A stretch of 64,000 bases of DNA, taken from positions 6,619,001 through 6,683,000 of the forward strand of contig NZ_CP108370.1 of assembly GCF_035953295.1 (NCBI RefSeq). The letters are read 5' to 3'. Shown one piece after another: positions 24,579-32,334 of this stretch. Position 1 is the stretch's first letter, and each line of letters opens with the position of its first letter. This stretch comes from Streptomyces sp. NBC_01335. Its GTDB lineage: Bacteria; Actinomycetota; Actinomycetes; Streptomycetales; Streptomycetaceae. The position numbers were made by a program, and so were the translations under genes. The notes below the pieces were generated by a model. It saw nothing but the letters and a program-made list of their open reading frames with translations, did no database searches and was not told where the DNA came from.

Positions 24579-24609
24579 CGTGGGCGGGGCGGATCACGCT
24601 CCGCCCACG
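24579..24609. terminator. Second hairpin between convergent genes
   Basis: Nine-bp stem CGTGGGCGG/CCGCCCACG (24579-24587, 24601-24609) with a 13-nt loop; may end transcription of the DUF2637 gene from the other side. Confidence 0.6.
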
Positions 24610-24651
24610 TACTTCTTCCCGCCCTTCCCCGTAAGGGCGTTACCCGGATGA

Positions 24652-25746
24652 TCAGCCGAACTGCTGCTCAAGATCCTTGAGTTTGCGCTCCAGGGAGTCG
24701 AGCCGCGGCAGCGCCTGGGTGTCGTCCTCGGCCGTGAGGTCGACGGTCAGGGGGTCGCCGCCGGATCCCGGCGCGCCGTTCTTCGGGCCGGGATCGCCCG
24801 CGGCCCGCGGTGAGCCGCTGACCGCCTGCAGCGGCGGCCGGGGGCGCAGCGGGAGCTGGCCGGGTTCCGTCGTGGCGGATTCCACCGCGGGCCGGTCCGA
24901 GTTCGGCGAGGGGGGCAGTGCGGGGGCGTCCACCTGGCGGCCTCCCCGCCTGCTCCAGGCGCGGTTCTGGCGGTTGAGCGCCTTGATGCGCGCCCGGTCC
25001 AGCTTCTCCTGGTCCCGCCTGCGGATGCGGTCCTGCTCCTGCTCGCGGCGGTCCTCGCGCACCTCGTCGACCGCCTCGTCCAGGGTGCGCACCCCTTCGA
25101 GGAGCATCAACGACCAGGCGTCGAAGGTCTCCCGGGGTGCACGCAGCCAGCGGACGATCCGGATCTGCGGCAACGGCCTGGGAACCAGGCCCTGTTCGCG
25201 CAGGGCGGCCCGGCGGGTCTGCTTCAGGGCGCGGTCGAAGAGCACCGCCGCCGAGAGTGACATCCCGGCGAAGAACTGCGGGGCGCCGGCGTGGTCGATG
25301 CCGCGCGGTGCGTGGACCCAGTTGAACCAGGCCGCCGCACCGGCGAACGTCCACACCAGCAGCCGCGATCCGAGGGCCGCGTCTCCGTGGCTCGCCTCGC
25401 GCACGGCCAGGACGGAGCAGAACATGGCCGCACCGTCGAGGCCGAACGGGACGAGGTACTCCCAGCCTCCGGAGAGGCCCAGGTTCTGCTGGCCGAAGCC
25501 GACGAGGCCGTGGAAGGAGAGCGCGGCGGCGACCGCCGCGCAGCAGAACAGCAGGATGTAGGAGGCGGTGGCGTAGAGGGCTTCCTTGCGCCTGCGGCGG
25601 TCCTCGCTGCGCTCCCAGGTGTCGTCGGCCGAGGCTTTGCCGGCGGCACGCTTGCCGCGTGCGACCACCGTCACCGCCGCCATGACTCCCACGAGCAGCA
25701 CGGCGCCCGGAAGCAGCCAGTCAAGCGACATGTCGGTCAGTCTCAT
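24652..25746 (-). CDS. DUF2637 domain membrane protein
   Basis: A 364-residue protein of the DUF2637 family, common in actinobacterial chromosomes, plasmids and integrative elements (related to SpdB-type spread proteins). It opens with an N-terminal helix (LDWLLPGAVLLVGVMAAVTVV) and four further hydrophobic segments to about residue 185, including YILLFCCAAVAAALSFHGLV and EYLVPFGLDGAAMFCSVLAV. A charged coiled-coil-like segment follows (VREDRREQEQDRIRRRDQEK), then a proline-rich stretch and a C-terminal coil LDSLERKLKDLEQQFG. No other transfer genes are near, so this is probably a chromosomal paralogue. Start ATG 25746. Confidence 0.85.
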   Translation of the reverse strand: MRLTDMSLDWLLPGAVLLVGVMAAVTVVARGKRAAGKASADDTWERSEDRRRRKEALYATASYILLFCCAAVAAALSFHGLVGFGQQNLGLSGGWEYLVPFGLDGAAMFCSVLAVREASHGDAALGSRLLVWTFAGAAAWFNWVHAPRGIDHAGAPQFFAGMSLSAAVLFDRALKQTRRAALREQGLVPRPLPQIRIVRWLRAPRETFDAWSLMLLEGVRTLDEAVDEVREDRREQEQDRIRRRDQEKLDRARIKALNRQNRAWSRRGGRQVDAPALPPSPNSDRPAVESATTEPGQLPLRPRPPLQAVSGSPRAAGDPGPKNGAPGSGGDPLTVDLTAEDDTQALPRLDSLERKLKDLEQQFG

Positions 25747-25939
25747 GCGCGGTTCCTCGGGTCACGTAGGGCGTTTCGGACGCCATCGTGACGGAACTTC
25801 CGCACGTCTCAAGCGGATTCGGGGGAAGAGCACGCCTTCGGGGGGCTTTGAACGTACAGGTGACCGCATTTGGGTCGAACTGCCGCACGAGGGAGAGGAG
25901 TTGTATTCGAGTCGGGCTCGCTCGTGCGGGTGGTGTCGA

Positions 25940-26791
25940 TTACGCGGCGGCGCTCAGCTTCTTCACGCGGTCGCTGTCGCAGGTGCGCGGGCAGGTGACG
26001 CAGGTGTCCTCGGGGCGGAGCGTGTAGAAGAGGCAGCAGCTGGCGCGGTCGCGGGTCGGCAGCGACTCGCCGTTGGGGCCGGTCAGTTCGCGGAAGCCGG
26101 CGGCTCCGACGTACGGCTTGGTGGCGCCCGGGAGCAGGCGCTCCAGTTCGGTCATCGCCCGGGTCTCCTCGCCCAGCAGGTGGGCGACGTACCAGAGGCC
26201 CTCGACGATCTCGTCCGTCGCCATGCCCCACAGCGCCCGCTTCCCGCGCCGCATGCGGGGCCCGAAGCCCTCCAGGACGGGGCCCATGTGGGCGGCGACG
26301 GAGGCCAGCACCTCGGCCCGGAGAGCCGCCTCGTCCGGAACCACGCGCGCGTCGGGATGCGAGGCCGCCGGGTCGTCGGGCAGGCAGGAGAACGCGCGTA
26401 CGCGGACGGCGAAGTGGCCCAGCGCCCGCTGGAACGCCACGTCCTCGACCGGGAGCAGGGGCACCCTCCGGTGCAGGAACCAGGGCAGGGTCACCAGCAG
26501 GCAGGCGGGCCAGGCGTACCGGTGGAGCCCGAAGCTGGCCACCACGTCCGGGCGGGCCTGCTGCTGGTAGTCGCGCAGGATCTGCGCCTCGTCCCACTCC
26601 AGGAACGTGTCGACCACCGCGCCGCCCGAGGCCAGGCCGCCCGCGTGCACCCAGCCGGAGCCGGAGGGCAGCGGAGTCGTCGCGTCGAGCACGTCGGTGC
26701 GCAGGCCGGGGAAGACCTCGGCGAGGCGCGCGTACGCGGACGCCACGGGAGAGGCCGGGGCGGTGCCGACGGGCACCGTGGGAACGGTCAT
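25940..26791 (-). CDS. FhuF-like (2Fe-2S) ferric siderophore reductase
   Basis: A 283-residue cytosolic protein with the FhuF-type C-terminal cluster motif: CCLFYTLRPEDTCVTCPRTC (two adjacent cysteines, then C-x2-C), which holds a [2Fe-2S] centre. FhuF proteins release iron from hydroxamate siderophores by reduction. The start MTVPTVPVGTAP (ATG 26789-26791) is preferred; a longer frame from 26815 would run into the iron box. The gene has a DmdR1/IdeR-like iron box at 26818-26836, supporting iron-dependent repression. It is divergent from the GntR regulator and no siderophore genes adjoin. Confidence 0.87.
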   Translation of the reverse strand: MTVPTVPVGTAPASPVASAYARLAEVFPGLRTDVLDATTPLPSGSGWVHAGGLASGGAVVDTFLEWDEAQILRDYQQQARPDVVASFGLHRYAWPACLLVTLPWFLHRRVPLLPVEDVAFQRALGHFAVRVRAFSCLPDDPAASHPDARVVPDEAALRAEVLASVAAHMGPVLEGFGPRMRRGKRALWGMATDEIVEGLWYVAHLLGEETRAMTELERLLPGATKPYVGAAGFRELTGPNGESLPTRDRASCCLFYTLRPEDTCVTCPRTCDSDRVKKLSAAA

Positions 26792-26817
26792 GCGGGACCA
26801 CCGAATCACGAGCAATG

Positions 26818-26836
26818 GCAGGCAAGGCTTACCTTA
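26818..26836. promoter_or_regulatory. Iron box (DmdR1/IdeR-like)
   Basis: The core AGGCAAGGCTTACCT at 26820-26834 is a near palindrome and matches the actinobacterial iron box TTAGGTTAGGCTAACCTAA at 13 of 19 positions. It lies 27-45 bp upstream of the FhuF-like start, where a repressor would block transcription. Confidence 0.7.
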
Positions 26837-26950
26837 CCCGAAGTGATCGACGTGTGAACCTGGGGGTCCTGCGCCTATCGTGCACGGGTGGCGGCGACCG
26901 TGCGGGACGGTGCGGACGGGGACGCGGGGACGCGGGGACGAGGAGGACCG

Positions 26951-27778
26951 GTGGAGCAGGGCAGAACGCGGGAGGACGCGCTCGCGTTCCCCGCGTACCC
27001 GGAGCGTGCCGGGGCCGGAGCGTCCGAGGCGTCCCGGACGCCAGGAACCTCCGGGGTGTTCGGAGCCGGTCCGGCCCCCCGCGTACCCGAACAGGCCGGA
27101 CGCGGCCCGGCGCGTGGTGAGCACCTCCACGGTGAGGCAGCCGTGCCCCCGCCCGTCCGTCGGCACTCCGTGCGCGGGCAGATCCTGGACGCCCTGCGCG
27201 ACGCCCTGGCGGCCGGGGACCTGGTGCCGGGCCAGGTGTACTCCGCTCCCGCACTCGGCGCGAGCTTCGGCGTGTCCGCCACCCCGGTGCGCGAGGCGAT
27301 GCAGCGGCTGGCCGCGGAGGGCGCCGTGGAGGTCGTGCCGAACCGGGGCTTCCGCGTCGTCGAGCGCGGACCGCGCGAACTGGCCGAACTGGCCGAGGTC
27401 CGCGCGCTGATCGAGGCCCCCGTGGTGCTGCGGCTCGCCCGGACCGTGTCGGCCTGCCGCTGGGGTGCCCTGCGGCCGCTGGCGGAGGCCACGGTCGCCG
27501 CGGCCGCGACCGGTGACCGCTCGGCCTACGCGGAGAGCGACCGCGCCTTCCACCGCGCCCTGCTCGGCCTCGCCGGCAACACCCAGCTGGTGGCCCTCGC
27601 CGACGACCTGCACCGCCGGTGCCCGGGGCCGCTGCCCGGGGCGGCGCCGGGCCGGCCCGGCGGGCTGCGGGCCGACGCGGCGCAGCACACCGCGCTGCTG
27701 GACGCGCTGATCGAACGCGACATGGCGGCCGTACGCGCCCTGGTCGCGGAGCACTACCGGAGCCCGGCGGACGACTGA
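26951..27778 (+). CDS. GntR family regulator, FadR type
   Basis: A 275-residue transcription factor. Residues 1-70 are a poorly conserved extension. The winged helix covers VRGQILDALRDALAAGDLVP through SAPALGASFGVSATPVREAMQ and the wing VEVVPNRGFRVVE. The C-terminal FCD domain (LAELAEVRALIEAPVVLRLA, then SDRAFHRALLGLAGNTQLV) binds organic acids in relatives. The GTG at 26951 has AGGAGG 4 nt upstream; a longer frame from GTG 26888 exists. It is divergent from the FhuF-like gene and convergent with the helical-repeat gene. Target unknown. Confidence 0.87.
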   Translation: MEQGRTREDALAFPAYPERAGAGASEASRTPGTSGVFGAGPAPRVPEQAGRGPARGEHLHGEAAVPPPVRRHSVRGQILDALRDALAAGDLVPGQVYSAPALGASFGVSATPVREAMQRLAAEGAVEVVPNRGFRVVERGPRELAELAEVRALIEAPVVLRLARTVSACRWGALRPLAEATVAAAATGDRSAYAESDRAFHRALLGLAGNTQLVALADDLHRRCPGPLPGAAPGRPGGLRADAAQHTALLDALIERDMAAVRALVAEHYRSPADD

Positions 27779-27851
27779 GCGAGGCGTGAGCACCGCACAG
27801 GCGTCCGCACGGGCCCACCGCCCCGCACTCGGTTCGCCGAGCCGACCGCCC

Positions 27852-28652
27852 TCAGTTCGCCGCGGCGACCTCCGGTTCCGGCGGCTGGTCGAGCAACGGG
27901 GCGAGCCAGGTCGGTACGCCGCCCAGCAGCCGGAAGAGGCGCCCCGCCTCGGCGCGCAGCCGGGTGGCCACCGGTTCGGTCTCGGTCTCCGCGAGCGAGA
28001 TCAGCGCGGGGGCCGTCCCGACCAGGTAGCCCAGCTCCTCCCTTATCCGCAGCGACTCCGCGAATCCGTGGCGTGCCTCCGCGAGCTCCCCCGCGCCCAG
28101 GGCCAGGGACGCGAGGTGACGCCAGGTGAAGGAGAGCAGTAACGCGTCCCCCCGGGCCGTGGCGCCCGCGTGCGCCCGCCGGAAGGCGGCCCGCGCGGAA
28201 TCGGGTGCCTGGGCGATGTTCTGCGCGATCAGCCCGCGCCGGAAGTCCAGCAGGGGCCGGCCGGGCGCGTCCGGGGCGAGCAGGGCCGCCGCGCGGCTGA
28301 GCGCCACGGACGCCTCGTCGGCCCGGTCGCGGATGCCGAGCAGGGTGGAGGCGTACGCCAGATAGCCGCGTTCGCAGGCGGCGGCTCCCCGCTCGGCGTT
28401 GTCCTTGGCGAGCGCCTCCGCCGCCCGCAGGGCCTCTTCGGCCTCGGTCCAGCCCTTGGTCGTGTACAGGCAGCGCTCGGTCAGCAGGACGGTGCGCTGG
28501 AGGGCCGCGGCCGGATCGGTCGCGGCGCTCGGTCCGAGCAGTGCGGCGGCATCCGTCCAGCAGGCGCGGGAGCGCAGCCGCCACACCGCGGTCAGGAGAG
28601 GAGGTTCGTCATCGGCTGTCGTTCCGGACCCAGACATGGCGGTGTACGCCAC
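27852..28652 (-). CDS. Helical-repeat (TPR-like) protein
   Basis: A 266-residue cytosolic protein composed of alpha-helical pairs, consistent with TPR-type repeats: ALQRTVLLTERCLYTTKGWT, EEALRAAEALAKDNAERGAA, ASVALSRAAALLAPDAPGRP, SARAAFRRAHAGATARGDA, AEARHGFAESLRIREELGYL. There is no N-terminal DNA-binding or ATPase domain. The GTG at 28652 has GGGGAGG 4 nt upstream. It may be an adaptor. It lies downstream of pucR on the same strand with a 158-bp gap carrying an inverted repeat, so it is probably transcribed separately. Confidence 0.75.
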   Translation of the reverse strand: MAYTAMSGSGTTADDEPPLLTAVWRLRSRACWTDAAALLGPSAATDPAAALQRTVLLTERCLYTTKGWTEAEEALRAAEALAKDNAERGAAACERGYLAYASTLLGIRDRADEASVALSRAAALLAPDAPGRPLLDFRRGLIAQNIAQAPDSARAAFRRAHAGATARGDALLLSFTWRHLASLALGAGELAEARHGFAESLRIREELGYLVGTAPALISLAETETEPVATRLRAEAGRLFRLLGGVPTWLAPLLDQPPEPEVAAAN

Positions 28653-28743
28653 ATTGCCTCCCCGAGCGCGCCATTGAGCTGTTGAGTGTGGGCGCATCTC
28701 AGCACGGATCGGCAGCCCGGCCAAGAGGGCGGGCCAGGTTCAG

Positions 28744-28757
28744 GTGAAAGATTTCAC
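28744..28757. promoter_or_regulatory. Inverted repeat GTGAAA-GA-TTTCAC
   Basis: A perfect 6-bp inverted repeat in the gap between the PucR gene stop and the helical-repeat gene, about 90 bp upstream of the latter. Operator-like; the regulator is unknown. Confidence 0.4.
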
Positions 28758-28810
28758 AAACGGGTGCCGGCCTTGCGGGGCCCGGGCGGCGCCCGTCCGG
28801 ACGAGGAAGG

Positions 28811-30544
28811 TCAGCTCATGCGCAGGGCGAGGAAGAAATCGAGCTTGTCCTCCAGCCGCGAGAGGTCGCGGCCCGTCAACTGCTCGATACGCCCGACGCG
28901 GTAGCGCAAGGTGTTGACGTGCAGGTGGAGGCGGGTCGCGCAACGGGTCCAGGAGCCGTCGCACTCCAGGAACGCCTCCAGGGTCGGGATCAGCTCGGCG
29001 CGGTGCCGCTCGTCGTAGCTCCGCAGCGGGTCCAGCAGCCGGGCCGTGAAGGCCCGGCGTACGTCGTCGGGGACGAACGGCAGCAGCAGGACGTGCGACG
29101 CCAGCTCGTCGTGGCCGGCCGCGCAGACCCGGCCGGGGCGGGCCGCCGCGACCCGGCGGGCGTGCCGGGCCTCCTCCAGCGCACCGCGCAGCCCCTCGGC
29201 CGAGTGGACCGCCGCGCTGACGCCCAGGGTGAGCCGCCCGTCGTCCGCGAGTCCCGCCGAGAGCGGTTCGCGGACCGCGTCCAGCAGGGCTCCCGCGCGC
29301 AGGGCGGGGTCCGCGCCGTGGGCGCCGTCGTCCGCTCCGTCACCGGGCACCGGCCCGGCGGGGCCGACCGTCGGCAGCGGTACGAGCGCGATGGCCTCGT
29401 CCTCCGTGTACGCCACCGCTATCCGGTCCGCCGAATCCGGCCCGGTGACCGCCGGGTCGACCAGGATCTCCTCCAGCAGCGCCTGCGCCACCGGACCGCC
29501 CGCCGGGTCCTCGGCGCCGCCGCGGGCCGGGGAACCGCCCTCCGGCGCCTCCCACTCCACCCGCGCCACCACGACCTGCCAGTGCGGAGCCGTGCCGAGC
29601 CCCGGCAGCAGCACCGGCGCCGCCACCCGCAGGCGGGCCGCGATCTCGGCCGGGGCGGCACCGGTCTGCACGAGCTCCAGCACCTCCTGGGCGAGCCGGC
29701 GCCGTACCGTACGGGCGGCGTCGCGCCGGTCGCGTTCGACGGCGATCAGCTGGGTGACGCCCTGGAGCAGGTCCAGCCGGGCCTCGGGCCAGTCGCCCGG
29801 GTCGGCCTCCACCGCGAGGAGCCACTCCGAGAGGGCGGACCCGCGGGTGTCCCGCGGGGCCGGCACGGCGCCCCGGCCGGTGTTCCGGATCGGGAAGAGC
29901 GCGTACGTGGTGCCGTCCACCGAGGTCGCGTGCGGACCCCGGCGGCCGGTCCTGGCCGCCGCCAGGTGGCGGCCGGCGAGAGCCGTCGCGACCGGGCCGG
30001 GCAGTGGCTTCCCGGCGTCGGCGATCCGGCGCCCGGTGGGGGAGAGCACCCACGCCGACAGGGAGAGATCCCCGGCGAGCAGGTCCAGGACCACCTCGGG
30101 ACCGCCGCCCGCCGGACCCGAGGTCATCAGCCTGCGGTGCCGGTCGACGACGGCGGCCAGATCCCCGGCGCGCTCGCCGGACACCTGGCGTACGACGTAC
30201 TCGGTGATCGTTGCGAAGGCGACCGTCTCGTTCACCGCGAAGAGCGGCATGCGGTGGTGCCGGCACGCCTCGACCAGGTCGTCGGGTATGGGGCCGAGCT
30301 CGGCCTCGCCCGCCGCCAGCGCGCTGACCCCGGCCTGGGCGAGTATCCGGACGAAGGGCTCCGAATCCGTGGCGTCGTGGCGCCAGGCCAGCCCGGTGAG
30401 CACGAGCTCGCCGCCGGAGAGGTAGCGGCTCGGGTCGCGCAGGTCCGTCGTCATGACGCCCCGGACCGGACGGTCCAGCTCGTCCTCGCCGCCGAGCAGC
30501 CGCAGCCCCAGCGCGTCGGTGTCCAGCAGTGCGCGCAGCCGCAT
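28811..30544 (-). CDS. pucR: PucR family transcriptional regulator
   Basis: A 577-residue regulator of the PucR/CdaR class, which controls purine catabolism in Bacillus and relatives. The N-terminal PucR domain (about residues 10-125) has LLGGEDELDRPVRGVMTTDLRDPSRYL and SGGELVLTGLAWRHD. The middle is a GGDEF-related region around residues 390-480, and the C-terminal HTH_30 is SWTRCATRLHLHVNTLRYRVGRIEQLTGRDL. It is divergent from the xanthine dehydrogenase operon with a 316-bp gap, which strongly suggests it regulates that operon in response to purine availability. The start ATG 30544 lacks a strong Shine-Dalgarno sequence. Confidence 0.88.
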   Translation of the reverse strand: MRLRALLDTDALGLRLLGGEDELDRPVRGVMTTDLRDPSRYLSGGELVLTGLAWRHDATDSEPFVRILAQAGVSALAAGEAELGPIPDDLVEACRHHRMPLFAVNETVAFATITEYVVRQVSGERAGDLAAVVDRHRRLMTSGPAGGGPEVVLDLLAGDLSLSAWVLSPTGRRIADAGKPLPGPVATALAGRHLAAARTGRRGPHATSVDGTTYALFPIRNTGRGAVPAPRDTRGSALSEWLLAVEADPGDWPEARLDLLQGVTQLIAVERDRRDAARTVRRRLAQEVLELVQTGAAPAEIAARLRVAAPVLLPGLGTAPHWQVVVARVEWEAPEGGSPARGGAEDPAGGPVAQALLEEILVDPAVTGPDSADRIAVAYTEDEAIALVPLPTVGPAGPVPGDGADDGAHGADPALRAGALLDAVREPLSAGLADDGRLTLGVSAAVHSAEGLRGALEEARHARRVAAARPGRVCAAGHDELASHVLLLPFVPDDVRRAFTARLLDPLRSYDERHRAELIPTLEAFLECDGSWTRCATRLHLHVNTLRYRVGRIEQLTGRDLSRLEDKLDFFLALRMS

Positions 30545-30860
30545 CTCGTTGCCGCCGATCTGTTTTTCGTAGTTCCAGGAGTCCTGTGAATTGCGGCGAG
30601 GTTTCCGACCCCCACCATTCGTTCGAATCTACAAGACGAGCGAGGAGACCAGCCAACTCCTTCATTGTTTCGGTGACTGCACCGGTTGGAGCACGGCTTG
30701 TGTACTGGAGGCCACCCTGCGTCAACAACTGATGAAGGGCGACCGCTCCCCGGACCGTTCGCCGGCCCCACCCGGACCGCTCCCCGGCCCACGCGGACCG
30801 CTCCAGGCCCCGCACGGGGTCCCTTCCACCCTGCGCAGCCCATCGAGAAGAGAGCCACTC
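30545..30860. other. pucR-xdh regulatory gap
   Basis: About 316 bases between divergent genes with no ORF. It contains the inverted repeat at 30617-30628 and should hold the promoters of both pucR and the xanthine dehydrogenase operon. The ribosome binding site AGAAGAGAG lies just upstream of 30861. Confidence 0.6.
30617..30628. promoter_or_regulatory. Inverted repeat ATTCG-TT-CGAAT
   Basis: A perfect 5-bp inverted repeat in the pucR-xdh gap, a candidate PucR operator. The assignment is positional only. Confidence 0.4.
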
Positions 30861-31748
30861 ATGGACTTCCTTCGCCCCGCCGCCTGGGAGGACGCGCTCG
30901 CCGCCAAGGCCGAGCACCCGGCGGCCGTCCCGCTCGCGGGCGGCACGGACGTGATGGTCGAGATCAACTTCGACCACCGCCGCCCCGACCACCTCCTCGA
31001 CCTGAGCCGGATCGGTGAACTCTCCGACTGGGAGGTCGGCGAGCGGACCGTACGCCTCGGCGCCTCGGTGCCGTACAGCGCGATCATGGAACACCTCAGG
31101 GCCGAGCTCCCCGGACTGGCCCTGGCCGCGCACACCGTCGCCTCCCCGCAGATCCGCAACCGGGGCGGGGTCGGCGGCAACCTCGGCACCGCGTCCCCCG
31201 CCGGGGACGCGCACCCGGCGCTGCTCGCCGCGGGCGCGGAGGTCGAAGCGGTGTCCGTACGCGGCACCCGGATGATCCCGATCGACGCCTTCTACACCGG
31301 CGTCAAACGGAACGCGCTCGCCCCCGACGAACTCATCCGCGCCGTGCACATCGCCAGGGCGGACGGCCCGCAGCAGTTCTCCAAGGTCGGCACCCGCAAC
31401 GCCATGGTCATCGCCGTCTGCGCCTTCTCGCTCGCCCTGCACCCCGAGACCCGCACGGTGCGCACCGGCATCGGTTCCGCCGCGCCCACCCCGGTCCGCG
31501 CCACCGCCGCCGAGGAGTTCCTGAACGCCGCGCTCGACGAGGGCGGCTTCTGGGAGAACGGCGACACCCTCACCCCGTCCCTCGCCCGGGAGTTCGCCAC
31601 CCTCGCCGCCGGATCCTGCAACCCGATCGACGACGTCCGCGGCACCGCCCGCTACCGCCGGCACGCGGTCGGCGTGCTGGCCCGCCGCACCCTCGGCTGG
31701 ACCTGGGAGCAGTACCGCACCGGCCGCACCCTCGAAGGAGCCCGCTGA
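30861..31748 (+). CDS. Xanthine dehydrogenase FAD-binding subunit
   Basis: A 295-residue FAD subunit (CoxM/XdhB-like) of a three-subunit molybdenum hydroxylase. It has the FAD motifs VPLAGGTDVMVEINFD and ASPQIRNRGGVGGNLGTASP, then a C-terminal CO-dehydrogenase flavoprotein domain. It passes electrons from the 2Fe-2S subunit to NAD+ or another acceptor. I chose the ATG at 30861 (MDFLRPAAWEDALAAK), with AGAAGAGAG upstream. First gene of an operon: the next gene begins 2 nt after its stop. Confidence 0.92.
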   Translation: MDFLRPAAWEDALAAKAEHPAAVPLAGGTDVMVEINFDHRRPDHLLDLSRIGELSDWEVGERTVRLGASVPYSAIMEHLRAELPGLALAAHTVASPQIRNRGGVGGNLGTASPAGDAHPALLAAGAEVEAVSVRGTRMIPIDAFYTGVKRNALAPDELIRAVHIARADGPQQFSKVGTRNAMVIAVCAFSLALHPETRTVRTGIGSAAPTPVRATAAEEFLNAALDEGGFWENGDTLTPSLAREFATLAAGSCNPIDDVRGTARYRRHAVGVLARRTLGWTWEQYRTGRTLEGAR

Positions 31749-31750
31749 CC

Positions 31751-32332
31751 ATGCGCGTCCACTTCACCGTCAACGGCCGGCCGCAGCAGGCGGACGACGT
31801 CTGGGAGGGCGAGTCCCTCCTCTACGTCCTGCGCGAACGCATGGGCCTGCCCGGCTCCAAGAACGCCTGCGAGCAGGGCGAGTGCGGCTCCTGCACCGTC
31901 CGCCTCGACGGGGTGCCGGTCTGCGCGTGCCTGGTCGCCGCCGGACAGGCCGAGGGCCGCGAGGTCGTCACCGTCGAAGGGCTCGCCGACTACGCCCGCC
32001 ACCGCGCCGACGCCCACCCCGGCAGCGGCTGTCCGGCCGGCGCCTGCGGCACCGGCCTCGACGAGGCCCGCGCCTGGCAGGCCGCCCCCGGACCGGACGG
32101 CCCGCCGCTCTCCCCGGTCCAGCAGGCCTTCGTCGACGCCGGAGCCGTGCAGTGCGGTTTCTGCACCCCCGGACTACTGGTCGCCGCCGACGAACTCCTC
32201 GAACAGCACCCCTCCCCGTCCGACCAGGACATCCGCGAGGCGCTCTCCGGCAACCTCTGCCGCTGCACCGGCTACGAGAAAATCCTCGACGCGGTCCGAC
32301 TCGCCGCCGCCCGTTCCGCACAGGAGGCCTGA
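31751..32332 (+). CDS. Xanthine dehydrogenase 2Fe-2S subunit
   Basis: A 193-residue iron-sulfur subunit. The N-terminal plant-ferredoxin cluster is in NACEQGECGSCTVRLDG and the following VPVCAC. The C-terminal helical domain holds the second cluster with CGFCTPG and CRCTGYEKI. It carries electrons between the molybdenum centre and FAD. A family-typical insertion of about 30 residues lies between the two domains (SGCPAGACGTGLDEARAW). ATG start at 31751, immediately after the FAD subunit stop, so translational coupling is likely. Confidence 0.92.
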   Translation: MRVHFTVNGRPQQADDVWEGESLLYVLRERMGLPGSKNACEQGECGSCTVRLDGVPVCACLVAAGQAEGREVVTVEGLADYARHRADAHPGSGCPAGACGTGLDEARAWQAAPGPDGPPLSPVQQAFVDAGAVQCGFCTPGLLVAADELLEQHPSPSDQDIREALSGNLCRCTGYEKILDAVRLAAARSAQEA

Positions 32333-32334
32333 CC

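Noticed and set aside
24652..25746. DUF2637 gene as evidence for an integrated conjugative element
   Set aside because: No integrase, TraB, or att-like repeats are near; surrounding genes are chromosomal in character.
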